Shown: positions 21,294 through 29,790 of the stretch, piece by piece
How positions within the stretch are numbered: the first letter of the stretch is position 1
Layout of the letters: each line of letters begins with the position of its first letter
IMG/VR virus record: IMGVR_UViG_3300042543_000362
Coordinates: 1 to 62,814 of that record
DNA from: a virus
DNA: 62,814 nt
Direction: 5' to 3' (one strand)
Position numbers and translations under genes: made by a program
Notes under the pieces: generated by a model
Database searches by the model: none
The model's input: the letters and a program-made list of their open reading frames with translations, nothing else
What the model was told of the DNA's origin: nothing

Positions 21294-21571
21294 GGCAGGA
21301 AGTCCTCCCGAATGCGCCGTGGGGGTGGAAATTGAGGCTTGGGCGTGGTAGGCCCACCGTTGCCGTTGCCGCGCTGGATGGGGCCTTCTTTGAAGGGCGT
21401 ACGCATGGCTTCCCATTGAGCCAGCGTGATCTCACCACCTCCACAGCGACGGGCGCTGTACTCATGCAGGTACCGGTCGCGGACCCTCGGCGGCCAAACG
21501 TCCCAGATGAAAAAGAGAATGCGGCCTAACGGTATGCCAACGGCAAGGCCAAGTAAGAAACTGCGCATCAC
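21290..21571 (-). CDS. small membrane protein (93 aa)
   Basis: The product starts MMRSFLLGLAVGIPLGRILF, one N-terminal membrane helix, and continues with a soluble Pro/Gly-rich domain. The next codon (21568) is also ATG. No cleavage site is evident. Overlaps the next gene by 4 nt. Confidence 0.55.
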   Translation of the reverse strand: MMRSFLLGLAVGIPLGRILFFIWDVWPPRVRDRYLHEYSARRCGGGEITLAQWEAMRTPFKEGPIQRGNGNGGPTTPKPQFPPPRRIREDFLP

Positions 21572-21873
21572 GCCTCCACCTCCAACCGAAGCTGAGCAGG
21601 ATCAGCAGGCCCAACCCTCCAGAACAGGTAGCCAGGGTCGCCGATCGTGCCGGCCTCGTACTCGACCAGATCAGCGGCCTTGAGCTCGCGGAGCAGTTTG
21701 GAGAGATGGTTGTGGCGAAGCACATTGCACTGCTGCATCAGCTCAGCAGTGGGCACCCGGCGGGTGGGCTGGGGATTCAGCTGAGCCAGCAGCAGGCAGG
21801 TGATGATCGCCCGGCTGGGCAGCTGGTGGTGCCGGGATAGGAGATGGTGCACGAGTGGGGTGAGGTTCTGCAT
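21568..21873 (-). CDS. winged-helix DNA-binding protein
   Basis: The 101-residue protein has a helix-turn-helix (VPTAELMQQCNVLRHNHLSK) followed by a wing-like LKAADLVEYEAG. It resembles a small phage repressor or activator. It sits just downstream of ssb in the leftward operon. A role in regulating replication genes is plausible. Confidence 0.6.
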   Translation of the reverse strand: MQNLTPLVHHLLSRHHQLPSRAIITCLLLAQLNPQPTRRVPTAELMQQCNVLRHNHLSKLLRELKAADLVEYEAGTIGDPGYLFWRVGPADPAQLRLEVEA

Positions 21874-21876
21874 GGA

Positions 21877-22332
21877 TCAGAAGGGCACATCCTCATCGCT
21901 GGGGGCATCGTTGCCGAGCCAGCTCTGAGAGGGGGCGGATTGCTGGGCTGGAGCGGACTGCTGGGCTGGGGCGCCATCACTGCGCTTCTTCATCAGGAGC
22001 TCCCACTTCTCCACGCTCACGGACCAGGCGCTGCGCTCTTCGCCGGTGGTGCGATCGGTCCAGGTCTCGGACTTCACCTGGCCGGACACCTCCACCAAGT
22101 CGCCCTTCGCGCAGGCATCAGCGAAGGCCTGGGCCCGCTCGTTCCACAGCACCAGCTTGAAGCTGTCGGGCTGTTTGCCGTCGTCACGCTTGGCGCCGGG
22201 CTGGTTGACCAGCAGGCGTGCATTGCAGACCAGCAGGCCTGACTCGAAATACTTCATCTCCGGCTCAAATCCCAGGCGCCCGATGAATCGGTGCTGAGAG
22301 GCGCGGAGCAGTTGGATCAGGAGTTCGTTCAT
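21877..22332 (-). CDS. ssb: single-stranded DNA-binding protein
   Basis: The 151-residue protein has an OB-fold pattern: GRLGFEPEMKYFESG, FKLVLWNERAQAFADACAKG and LVEVSGQVKSETWTD. A Gln/Ser/Ala linker ends in an acidic tip, DEDVPF, matching the SSB tail used to recruit partners. It binds single-stranded DNA during replication and recombination. It is followed by a winged-helix gene and preceded by a RecT-like gene. Confidence 0.85.
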   Translation of the reverse strand: MNELLIQLLRASQHRFIGRLGFEPEMKYFESGLLVCNARLLVNQPGAKRDDGKQPDSFKLVLWNERAQAFADACAKGDLVEVSGQVKSETWTDRTTGEERSAWSVSVEKWELLMKKRSDGAPAQQSAPAQQSAPSQSWLGNDAPSDEDVPF

Positions 22333-22351
22333 GGATGTTCAGGGGATGGGG

Positions 22352-23260
22352 TTAGATCTTCCAGGCAGCGGGGAGATCGTCGCTGTTATCCGAAGGCGGA
22401 TCTTCACCTTCGGGCGAAGCCTCAACTTCCAAAGGATCGCCGTCGTGGTCCAAGACCGTCATGGTTGGTCGGTCTTCTTTCGCCGGCGCACCGTTGCACT
22501 TCGCCACGGTCTCGCCGCTGATGCCCTGTTGGATGATCCGGTCAAGCACCTTGGCCGGCAGGTCCGCCAGCGCGGCGATCTTCCCGCTGCTGACCATCAG
22601 GCAGAACGCCATCACGCCGTCTGAGGTCAGGCCGGCGGCATCGCAGACCTGCTGGGCATGTGGCAGGGCGGCGGCGGGATCAGGGACGCTCTCAGTCACA
22701 GTCACCGGTACCACCTCCCCGCCGATCTCGTCGGGGGTGTAGGCCGTGTGGCCGCCGAGGGCGTCGGGGCAGTGCGTGCGCATCCCGGCGGTGAGCGCCC
22801 GGCTAAACAGCATGGCCTCGGGGTAGGCCTTCCACGTGGGGTTCTTCAGGAGGCCGGCACGCTCAGCCATCTCGATGGTGAAGGTCTCCACGCCCATCTC
22901 TTCGCCGTTGGCGAGAAACCGGATCCGGCAGACCTTGGCCGATTTCTCCAGCACCCGGTAGTCGTACACCGGGTGCCGGCGCACAGCCTGGGCCAGCAGG
23001 TTGGAGCTGAACGCCGGCCGGCCGTTGATGATGTGGACGCCGGTGGCGGAGGCGAACGGGGAAAACCCGGCCTCCATGCCGGCCATCAGTCGGATGGCGC
23101 ACTCGGCGACCTGTGTTTCCTGATTGCCGGCGCGGCCGAACAGGCCAGACGCGGCAAACACCCGGGCCAAGCGGGCCAGGTCATCTACTGACTGGACCTG
23201 CAGGCTGAGGGCTGGTGTGGCGCTCGGCGCTGTGAGCGCTGAGCTGGTGTGGTCGGCCAT
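22352..23260 (-). CDS. RecT-like single-strand annealing protein
   Basis: The 302-residue protein has RecT family words: GMEAGFSPFASATGVHIING, FSSNLLAQAVRRHP, and KNPTWKAYPEAMLFSRALTA followed by YTPDEIG. It would anneal complementary strands during phage recombination, with SSB and the VRR-NUC nuclease on either side. The C-terminal 50 residues are acidic and disordered. A promoter-like site lies 25 nt upstream, inside the nuclease gene's end. Confidence 0.75.
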   Translation of the reverse strand: MADHTSSALTAPSATPALSLQVQSVDDLARLARVFAASGLFGRAGNQETQVAECAIRLMAGMEAGFSPFASATGVHIINGRPAFSSNLLAQAVRRHPVYDYRVLEKSAKVCRIRFLANGEEMGVETFTIEMAERAGLLKNPTWKAYPEAMLFSRALTAGMRTHCPDALGGHTAYTPDEIGGEVVPVTVTESVPDPAAALPHAQQVCDAAGLTSDGVMAFCLMVSSGKIAALADLPAKVLDRIIQQGISGETVAKCNGAPAKEDRPTMTVLDHDGDPLEVEASPEGEDPPSDNSDDLPAAWKI

Positions 23261-23284
23261 GGCGTCGAGCGGTTGGATGCCAGA

Positions 23285-23312
23285 ATCCTAGCGGATGGGT
23301 TCCGGTTTCGCA
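23285..23312 (-). promoter_or_regulatory. promoter-like boxes (leftward)
   Basis: On the leftward strand TGCGAA (23312-23307), 16 bp, TAGGAT (23290-23285), followed by ATG 23260 of the RecT-like gene. Its spacer shares ACCGGAACCCATCCG with the site at 16852. It overlaps the last codons of the VRR-NUC gene. No CACTCGC leader follows. Confidence 0.55.
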
Positions 23313-23707
23313 CCCGTTCGCAGTATTTCTCTCGCATCCTCCACACTGCGCACGATTCCGGCGCACCCACCAGCGGCGGTGATGTGGTCGAGAAATGCGG
23401 TCTGCTGGGGGGTGGGCCTGCCGGTGGCCGATTTCACCTCAAGCGCCACGAACTGGGCCAGGTCGCCCACGCGGCGATACCCGATCAGGTCGGAGCTGCC
23501 GACACATAGGCCCGCATGGAGCGGCCTGGCGTTGCGCACCACCACGTCGCCAGGGCGGAGGGAATGGGCCAGCGCGGAAAGGTTCCCAGCGGTGACGCGG
23601 GTGGCGGCGCCAGCCCAGCCGGTGCCGACGTTGTTCCTGAAGAGGCGGACCGGGCCTGAGCCGTGGGCCAGGAGGATTCGTTGCTGAGTTTCCTGTTCGC
23701 TGGGCAT
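23288..23707 (-). CDS. VRR-NUC domain nuclease
   Basis: I start it at ATG 23707, giving 139 residues. A PD-(D/E)XK core is visible: RNNVGTG, GSSDLIG with D73, then VALEVKSATG with E90 and K92, and PQQ at 100-102. This matches VRR-NUC, a family that cuts branched or flapped DNA. With RecT-like, SSB and helicase genes it completes a recombination set. Confidence 0.75.
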   Translation of the reverse strand: MPSEQETQQRILLAHGSGPVRLFRNNVGTGWAGAATRVTAGNLSALAHSLRPGDVVVRNARPLHAGLCVGSSDLIGYRRVGDLAQFVALEVKSATGRPTPQQTAFLDHITAAGGCAGIVRSVEDAREILRTGAKPEPIR

Positions 23708-23831
23708 GGCGGGGGCGGGTGTGGTTCCGGCAGTCAACGGACGCCAAACAGCACAAAGCCGCCAGCGGTGGGCCGGCGGCAATGGCGGGAGCGTCCGCTT
23801 AGGCCCGGGCCTAGCGAGTGCTTCACCAATT
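23708..23831 (-). other. 124-bp gap with palindrome and leader-like word
   Basis: It holds a 14-bp palindrome, TAGGCCCGGGCCTA (23800-23813), and CACTCGCTA on the leftward strand (23820-23812), 104 nt before the nuclease start. No promoter boxes are clear. The distance is too long for the leader role seen elsewhere. Confidence 0.35.
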
Positions 23832-24452
23832 CTACCCCACCTCCCGCAACGCCTCAAACGTCATCCCCAGCACCCGCACCGGGCGGGCCTGACGCATCGC
23901 CAGGGTGATGGCTGCCTGGGATACGTGCAGCTCCCGGGCGGCGCTCACCGCACTGGGCCAGACCTGGCCGGTCTCCACGCACCGCACGCGCCAGTCACCA
24001 CGGGGCCTGGGATACCGGTTGGCCACCTCTTCGGCCAGCTCGCGATCCTCCAGCAGGGCGAACAGGCGATCGGCATCGAATCCACCGAGGGCCTGCGGGC
24101 GCTGGCGGGCCAGTCGGCGCCAGTTCTGGCGGGAGACGTAGCGGAACGCGCCGCGCCACGCAGGGCGCAGGATCTCCCGGTTCCGTTTCGTGCGCAGCCA
24201 GGCCTCGACCCTGGCACAAGGGCAGCCCAGGATCTCGGCCGCGCCTCCCGATGTGACCCACTCGCCAGCACGGACTCTGGTGTGGTGGCCCATGCGGACG
24301 AGCTTCAGGTGGATGGCATTCGCTGAGCGCTCCGGCCATTTCATCTGCCCAGCCTTGCGGCGGTAGCGGTTGGCGATCTCCTTGATGGGGAACGACTCGG
24401 CCAGGGATTCGAGGAACTCGGACTCGGGGCGGGTCCAGCGTGGGGGTATCAC
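23832..24452 (-). CDS. DNA-binding protein with two helix-turn-helix-like regions
   Basis: GTG 24452 overlaps the helicase stop. The 206-residue protein starts VIPPRWTRPESEFLESLAES. A Myb/SANT-like or helix-turn-helix region covers about 8-50. A second DNA-binding region includes GEWVTSGGAAEILGCPCARV, and the C-terminus has an HTH like that beside homing nucleases (WPSAVSAARELHVSQAAITL). No nuclease motif. It may be a site-specific binding protein for replication or regulation. Confidence 0.65.
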   Translation of the reverse strand: MIPPRWTRPESEFLESLAESFPIKEIANRYRRKAGQMKWPERSANAIHLKLVRMGHHTRVRAGEWVTSGGAAEILGCPCARVEAWLRTKRNREILRPAWRGAFRYVSRQNWRRLARQRPQALGGFDADRLFALLEDRELAEEVANRYPRPRGDWRVRCVETGQVWPSAVSAARELHVSQAAITLAMRQARPVRVLGMTFEALREVG

Positions 24453-26029
24453 GCCACCCTCCCCCACTGCCCCTTCGCCTGCCGGGCGGCGATCACGTGC
24501 CGGGCCCAGCCGCGGGGGTTCTTCATGCCCCGGCGCTTGCCGATGGCGATCAGGTCTTCGACGGTCTGGGCGCGGGATTGTTCGCGTAACAGAGGCACTC
24601 GCATGCGTTTCCGATGGCATCGACAGGAGTCCTGGAAAATGTCTTCATCATCAACAGGAAAAGGATTTTTCCTACTGATATGCCAGATTGATTCATCGTC
24701 GCTAGGCGAAAGAACAAACCACCCAGGTTCCCACTTATTAGCTTCATTCAATACTTCTATTTTTTGGCCCATCTTCAACTGCACGGTTGCATTAGAGCCC
24801 ACCTCAACCAACTCACCATCCACGTGCTGCAACGATCGCCGCTCCGGCTTGAACTCGTGGCCGCAGTCGGGACAGGCCTGGCGGGCGCTGGGCATGGCGG
24901 CGAAACATGCCGGGCAGACCTTCACGCTCGGCGCCTTCTCCCGGTCTTTCTTCGGTGTGCCCTCCAACGTCCACTCCCGCTCTTCAAGGTGGTGGCCCAG
25001 CCTCACCACGTTGCCCACGTGGTCGAGGATCACCGCCTGCTTCCCCGGCTGGGGCCTCAGGCAGCGGCCGATCATCTGCAGGTGCAGGCTCACCGACTGG
25101 GTAGGCCGCAGCAGGATGCACCCGGCCACGCTGGGCACGTCCACACCCTCGCCGATCAGCGCGCAGCTGGTGAGCACCTTCAGTCGACCGGCGCCCAAGT
25201 CCGCCAGCAGCTGCTCACGGGTGGCCGCATCCATGGTGCCGTCGATCGAGGCCGCGGCCACGCCGTTGCGCTGGAACAGGTCGGCCACCGCTTCGGCGTG
25301 CGCGACGCTGCAGCAGAACGCGATGGCCGTCCGCCCGTCGAGATACCGGCGGTAGTGCGACAGGCAGTCACCCATCGCCTGGCCTGCCTGCAGGGCCTGG
25401 CCCGCCTGGCTCATGTCGAAGTCACCCATCCGCCGACGCAGGCCGCTGGTGTCGAATCCGATCGGCGGGGCCAGCACGCGGGCCGAGGCCAGGAACCCGG
25501 CCTCGGTGAGTTCGGCGGGGGTGGGGCCCATCACCATCGCTGAGTACCACTCACCCAGGCCGCGGCCATCGCAGCGGATCGGCGTGGCGGTCACCCCCAG
25601 CACCCGAGCGGTGCGGCAGTGCTGCAGCACGCGGGCCCAGGTGCCGGCATTGCTGTGGTGCGCCTCATCGATCACCAGCAGGTCGAAGAACTCCTGCGGG
25701 ATGTGGTGCAGCCGCCTCGCCAGGGTCTGCACGGAGGCGACCTGCACCGGGCGGGACAGGTCCATGCTCCGGTTGGCGGCGATCAACCCATGCGGCACGT
25801 CGAGGGCCTCTAGGCTGGCGCTGGCCTGGCGGAGCAGCTCGGCGCGGTGGACCAGGATGCACACCCGGTTGCCGCGGGCTGCGGTCTCGCGGGTGATGTG
25901 GCTGAACAGCACGGTCTTGCCCCCGCCAGTGGGCAGCACGAACAGCACCGATCGGTGGCGGGACTGGTAGGCATGGCGGATCTCGGCGACGGCTTGGAGT
26001 TGGTAGGGGCGGAGGTTCAGGGTGGTCAC
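24449..26029 (-). CDS. superfamily 2 DEAH-box DNA helicase
   Basis: The 526-residue protein has Walker A PTGGGKT (33-39), DEAH (121-124), TATP (147-150) and motif VI QMIGRCLRP. The domain order fits a DNA unwinding or branch-migrating helicase. A CPAC...CPDC zinc ribbon follows. Residues about 400-475 form a segment whose DNA (about 24600-24810) is AT-rich, between QHVDGELVEVG and a high-GC C-terminus (VEDLIAIGKRRGMKNPRGWA). This looks like an insertion into the C-terminal domain. Confidence 0.8.
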   Translation of the reverse strand: MTTLNLRPYQLQAVAEIRHAYQSRHRSVLFVLPTGGGKTVLFSHITRETAARGNRVCILVHRAELLRQASASLEALDVPHGLIAANRSMDLSRPVQVASVQTLARRLHHIPQEFFDLLVIDEAHHSNAGTWARVLQHCRTARVLGVTATPIRCDGRGLGEWYSAMVMGPTPAELTEAGFLASARVLAPPIGFDTSGLRRRMGDFDMSQAGQALQAGQAMGDCLSHYRRYLDGRTAIAFCCSVAHAEAVADLFQRNGVAAASIDGTMDAATREQLLADLGAGRLKVLTSCALIGEGVDVPSVAGCILLRPTQSVSLHLQMIGRCLRPQPGKQAVILDHVGNVVRLGHHLEEREWTLEGTPKKDREKAPSVKVCPACFAAMPSARQACPDCGHEFKPERRSLQHVDGELVEVGSNATVQLKMGQKIEVLNEANKWEPGWFVLSPSDDESIWHISRKNPFPVDDEDIFQDSCRCHRKRMRVPLLREQSRAQTVEDLIAIGKRRGMKNPRGWARHVIAARQAKGQWGRVA

Positions 26030-26379
26030 GCAGCGCCAAACCCCCTGGCGTTGGGATTATCGCAAAGGTTCAGTATTTCGCCCTTGCCAATTTCAGACTC
26101 AAGGTTTGCTTGATTGAGAAAGACGCGAGCGTTAGTTTCGCCAGCCACAACCCTAACCACCAAAACCGCAACGGCAGTTTTTACTTCACCCGTAACATCT
26201 GGGACAATCTCTAGCTCATTCAAGTCGAGATAAGGCTTGCGAATGAACATGCTGCAACGGTGTCTGCGCATTTCCCGAAGATCGCGCTTCAGAATCGCCA
26301 GAGATGGCTCTGCGATTTCCGGCTGTAGATCTCCATGGTGAACCGAGCCGTCGGGCGAGTAGATGGTGTGCTGAGTCAT
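26026..26379 (-). CDS. hypothetical protein (117 aa), first gene of the leftward block
   Basis: I start it at ATG 26379 (MTQHTIYSPDGSVHHGDLQP). It has a basic helix (LKRDLREMRRHR) and a beta-rich part (VAVLVVRVVAG). GC is lower than in the adjacent helicase. The gene follows a leftward promoter-like site by about 180 nt. No family recognised. Confidence 0.6.
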   Translation of the reverse strand: MTQHTIYSPDGSVHHGDLQPEIAEPSLAILKRDLREMRRHRCSMFIRKPYLDLNELEIVPDVTGEVKTAVAVLVVRVVAGETNARVFLNQANLESEIGKGEILNLCDNPNARGFGAA

Positions 26380-26629
26380 GGCATCAGTGATCCGAATTAA
26401 CACCACCACCCACCCCACTTGCTGCCGCCCTCAGAAACCGTTGGAGCTGGAACCAGCGACAGTCCTCGATGGGACCCGTACAGACCAGAGGCCGACTGAG
26501 ACCCACCGCCTGGCCCGGGCAGTGGTCGGCATCGTCAGGGAGTGGGGCGTGGGGGTGGTGGCTCCCAGATCATACCCTGTGGGTTCCGCATCCGCACCCC
26601 TTAGGATGGGAGAACAACAATCACCCCCG
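26380..26629. promoter_or_regulatory. divergent promoter region between early blocks
   Basis: On the leftward strand TGCGGA (26596-26591), 16 bp, TATGAT (26574-26569) fits the promoter family. On the rightward strand TGGGTT (26580-26585), 16 bp, TAGGAT (26602-26607) could drive the ribbon-helix-helix and primase genes. The two overlap, so only one may be bound at a time. The 190 bp left of these boxes hold no convincing gene. Confidence 0.5.
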
Positions 26630-26806
26630 ATGCCCCGCTACCCGTCCCCTGAAGGCCACACCACAATCAGCCTGGAGCTGAGAACCGATCTGGTGAGCCA
26701 CCTCGACACACAGGCCCAGTACCTCGGCATGAGCAGAGCCGCATACCTCCGGCAGCTGATCGTGCGCGACACCGAACGCCAAGGCCCCGCCCCCGCCCGG
26801 GCCTGA
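26630..26806 (+). CDS. ribbon-helix-helix DNA-binding protein (58 aa)
   Basis: The product starts MPRYPSPEGHTTISLELRTD. The strand TTISLEL, helix DLVSHLDTQAQYLG and helix SRAAYLRQLIVRDTE are the CopG/Arc order. ATG 26606 is an alternative start. Its place at a divergent promoter beside the primase suggests an autoregulator of the early switch. Confidence 0.7.
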   Translation: MPRYPSPEGHTTISLELRTDLVSHLDTQAQYLGMSRAAYLRQLIVRDTERQGPAPARA

Positions 26807-26810
26807 CCCC

Positions 26811-29441
26811 ATGCCCCTAGACGCAGCGGACGGCAGCTGGCCCCGGCTGCTGATGGAACTGGGCGGCCTATCGCCTGAGCAGCTCACTGACACTCACCAG
26901 CCCTGCCCGAACTGCGGCGGGGAGGACCGCTACCGGTGGGACTGCGACGACGGCCCCGGAGGCTGGTTCTGCAACCAATGCGGCGGCAAGGACCGCATGG
27001 GTGGTGGCGGCAATGGCATGGACCTGCTGATGCGGGTCAAGGGTTGGGAGTTCAAGGACGCCTGCCGCAGGGTTGAGGAACACTTGGGACCGCCGCAGCC
27101 AGTGGCCGCTAAGCCGAAACCCAAGGGCCGGCCGCATCGCATCCCCGATCAGCCGCCAGCCGATGCCGCCGCCCCCGCACTGGGCCGGGCCACCGCCCAG
27201 TGGTGCTACCGCAATGCCGCTGGTGAGCAGCTGTTCTGGGTGCAGCGCATCCCCAAGCCCGACGGCAAGCTGTTCGTGCACCGGACCTGGCTGGACGGTG
27301 GCTGGCACTACCCCAGCAAGCGCGACCCGTTCAAGTCGGAATGGCCCACACCCCGGCCGCTCTACCGCCTGCCGGATTTGACAGGCAGGCCTGATGCCCC
27401 GGCGCTGATCACCGAGGGCGAGAAGGCCGCTGACGCTGCTGCTGAGCTGTTTCCTGATCACGTCTGCTTGGCCTGGTGCGGCGGCACGGGCGGCATCAAC
27501 ACCGTGGACTGGCAGGCCCTGGCGGGCCGCGACGTGACGCTCTGGCCCGATGCCGATGAGCCCGGCCGAGCGTGCATGGCGAAGGTCGCCGCCAAGCTTC
27601 TGCCCATCGCCGCATCGATGGCCATCGTTGCCCCGCCAGGGTCGGCGCCCGAAGGCTGGGACCTGGCCGATGCCACCGACTGGACCCAACGCCAGGCCGC
27701 CAACGCCCTGCGGAAGTTCGCCAAGGCCGTGGAAGCACCGGCCGAACCTGAGCCCGCGCCCTCCCCCCCGGCACCCGCGCCCGAGCCCCCGGCAGACATC
27801 CCCACGTCCCGCCCCTTCACCTGCCTGGGCTTCGACGAGGGGATTTTCTATTACCAGCCACGCAGCACCGGCCAGGTCACCGGAATATCTCGCGGCAGCC
27901 ACACCGGCACCAACCTGGTGCAGCTCGCTGAGCTGGGGTACTGGGAGGCGCTCTACCCGTCGAAGACCGGCGTGAACTGGCTGGCCGCCGCATCCTCGCT
28001 GTTCGCTGAGCAGGCCCGGGTGGGCATCTTCAGCCCTGACCGCATCCGTGGCCGTGGCGCCTGGTGGGACGCCGGCAGGTCGGTCCTGCACCTGGGCGAC
28101 CGGCTGTTGATTGATGGCGAGCTACACCCGATCGCCAAGCCGCCCCGATCGAAGTTTCACTACCAGCGCCTCGCATCAATCGACCTGCCCGACGGCATCG
28201 AGCCACTCACCGATCACCTGGGCGCCGAGCTGATCGACATCGCCTCACGGTTCCATTGGGAGGTGCCGGCCTCAGGCCTGCTGCTGGCGGGATGGATTGC
28301 TCTGGCGCCAATCTGCGGCGCCCTCCAGTGGCGTCCGCACCTGTGGTTGACCGCATCGGCCGGCTCGGGCAAGTCTGCCATCCTTGATCGGCTCGTTGGC
28401 CCGCTGATCGAATCGCTGGCGCTGTTTCCTGAGGGCAACACTACCGAGGCCTTCATCCGCCAGCAGCTCCGCTCCGATGCGGTGCCCGTGGTGTTCGATG
28501 AGGCCGAATCCAACGAGAAGGCCGACCGCCAGCGGATCCAGAACATCCTCTCGCTGGCCCGGGTCGCCAGCAGCGCCGGCCGCGGCGTGATCGGCAAGGG
28601 CGGCGCCGATGGCACTGCGCAGAGCTTCACCATTCGATCGATGTTTCTGCTGTGCTCGATTTCCACAGCCCTGAAGCAGGGCGCCGATCAATCCCGGTTC
28701 GCTCAGCTCACCCTGCGCAATCCGTCCTACCTGCCGAAGGAGCAGCGCATCGCCCACTGGTCCGCGCTGGACGCTGAGATCACCCGCCTCTGCACGCCCG
28801 AAACCGGCCACCGCCTAATGCTCCGCATGGTGCGCCAGATCCCGATCATCCGCGATTCGGTCGCCGTTTTCCGCAGGGCAGCAGCCGAGCGGTTCGACAG
28901 CCAGCGGCAGGGCGATCAGTACGGCACCCTGCTGGCCGGCGCGTGGTCGCTGATGAGTTCTAGGGCCGCCACCATTGAAGACGCCTATTGCCTCATCGAT
29001 GCCAACGACTGGGACGCCTACAAGGAACAGTCCGAGGCCGATGAGGAGCGCTGCCTGCAGCACATCCTGCAGTATCCCATGCGGATCGAATTGGAGCGGA
29101 TGGAGGTGATCGGCGGCAAGGTGTTCAACCGGGTCAGCGCCACCACGCGGACCGTGTGGGAGCTCGTTGAGGCAATGAATGGCTCAGCCGACACTCAGGA
29201 AATCCTCCCCGAGGCGGCTGAGCCTCACTTGGGCCGATTGGGCATCAGGGTCTCCGGTGGCCGGCTGATGATCGCCAACACGGCCCTGGGTCTGCAGCGC
29301 ATCCTCGCGGACACCCCATGGGCGCACAGCTGGCCCACGGTCTTGGCCCGCCTGCCCGGCGCAGAGAAGGCCGGCAAGGTCCGGTTCAAGGGCATGAGCA
29401 ACAGCAGTCGGGCCGTGTCGCTGCCGCTGCCGAAGGACTGA
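26811..29441 (+). CDS. primase-helicase replication protein
   Basis: The 876-residue protein starts with a primase zinc ribbon (C32, C35, C54, C57), then a Toprim-like domain with E202-G-E204 and D247-x-D249. A Pro/Ala linker follows near 310-340. The C-terminal helicase domain has Walker A ASAGSGKS (515-522) and Walker B VVFDEAE (D563, E564). It would prime and unwind DNA at the origin. It is directly followed by a dense repeat field that could be that origin. Confidence 0.85.
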   Translation: MPLDAADGSWPRLLMELGGLSPEQLTDTHQPCPNCGGEDRYRWDCDDGPGGWFCNQCGGKDRMGGGGNGMDLLMRVKGWEFKDACRRVEEHLGPPQPVAAKPKPKGRPHRIPDQPPADAAAPALGRATAQWCYRNAAGEQLFWVQRIPKPDGKLFVHRTWLDGGWHYPSKRDPFKSEWPTPRPLYRLPDLTGRPDAPALITEGEKAADAAAELFPDHVCLAWCGGTGGINTVDWQALAGRDVTLWPDADEPGRACMAKVAAKLLPIAASMAIVAPPGSAPEGWDLADATDWTQRQAANALRKFAKAVEAPAEPEPAPSPPAPAPEPPADIPTSRPFTCLGFDEGIFYYQPRSTGQVTGISRGSHTGTNLVQLAELGYWEALYPSKTGVNWLAAASSLFAEQARVGIFSPDRIRGRGAWWDAGRSVLHLGDRLLIDGELHPIAKPPRSKFHYQRLASIDLPDGIEPLTDHLGAELIDIASRFHWEVPASGLLLAGWIALAPICGALQWRPHLWLTASAGSGKSAILDRLVGPLIESLALFPEGNTTEAFIRQQLRSDAVPVVFDEAESNEKADRQRIQNILSLARVASSAGRGVIGKGGADGTAQSFTIRSMFLLCSISTALKQGADQSRFAQLTLRNPSYLPKEQRIAHWSALDAEITRLCTPETGHRLMLRMVRQIPIIRDSVAVFRRAAAERFDSQRQGDQYGTLLAGAWSLMSSRAATIEDAYCLIDANDWDAYKEQSEADEERCLQHILQYPMRIELERMEVIGGKVFNRVSATTRTVWELVEAMNGSADTQEILPEAAEPHLGRLGIRVSGGRLMIANTALGLQRILADTPWAHSWPTVLARLPGAEKAGKVRFKGMSNSSRAVSLPLPKD

Positions 29442-29735
29442 ATCCCGTTCCAACCGGAACAGCGGAACAGAGGCGGAACGGCCTGAACCCAGTCGTGGAG
29501 AGGGTTTGTTCCGCTTGTTCCGCTGTTCCGCTTTTTTCCGGGGACAGCCCCATAGAGAGCAGGTGAGCTGATCACCCTGTTCCATTGGGGCAGACCCCTC
29601 TATGTATCTGTATTTCTCTTTAGAGGTGGAACAACGGAACAAAGGGGAGCCCAGGCCCGTGGTGGCCTGCTGTTTGACCCGTTCCGCTTTTTGTTCCACC
29701 CCCGGAACAGGCGGAACGGGGCGGAACGGGCATAT
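29442..29735. repeat. iteron-like GTTCC/GGAAC repeat field, candidate replication origin
   Basis: Fifteen GTTCC or GGAAC words lie between 29447 and 29727, eight of them extended to GTTCCGC or GCGGAAC (29462, 29473, 29508, 29517, 29525, 29681, 29711, 29721). They fall in two clusters that flank an AT-richer core near 29596-29626. Some pairs form hairpins. The layout (repeats, AT-rich core, next to a primase-helicase gene) matches phage and satellite origins. A repressor-binding field is the alternative. Confidence 0.6.
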
Positions 29736-29790
29736 CTGGTCGCTTGGTCGCACGCCAGTGTGCTACAGTTGCTTACCTGCAAATTTCCGC
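29736..29790 (+). promoter_or_regulatory. promoter-like region before the nuclease
   Basis: GTGTGC then TACAGT at 29764-29769, 21 nt before ATG 29791. TACAGT matches modules at 4770 and 6482. The upstream box at 16 bp is not clear. Confidence 0.35.

Noticed and set aside
26380-26560. Possible tRNA-like or attachment-site sequence
   Set aside because: No acceptor stem, anticodon loop or TPsiC pattern can be drawn, and there is no integrase gene.
26868-28091. Long leftward open frame of 407 residues
   Set aside because: It is antisense to the primase-helicase, whose motifs are clear; high GC makes such frames common.
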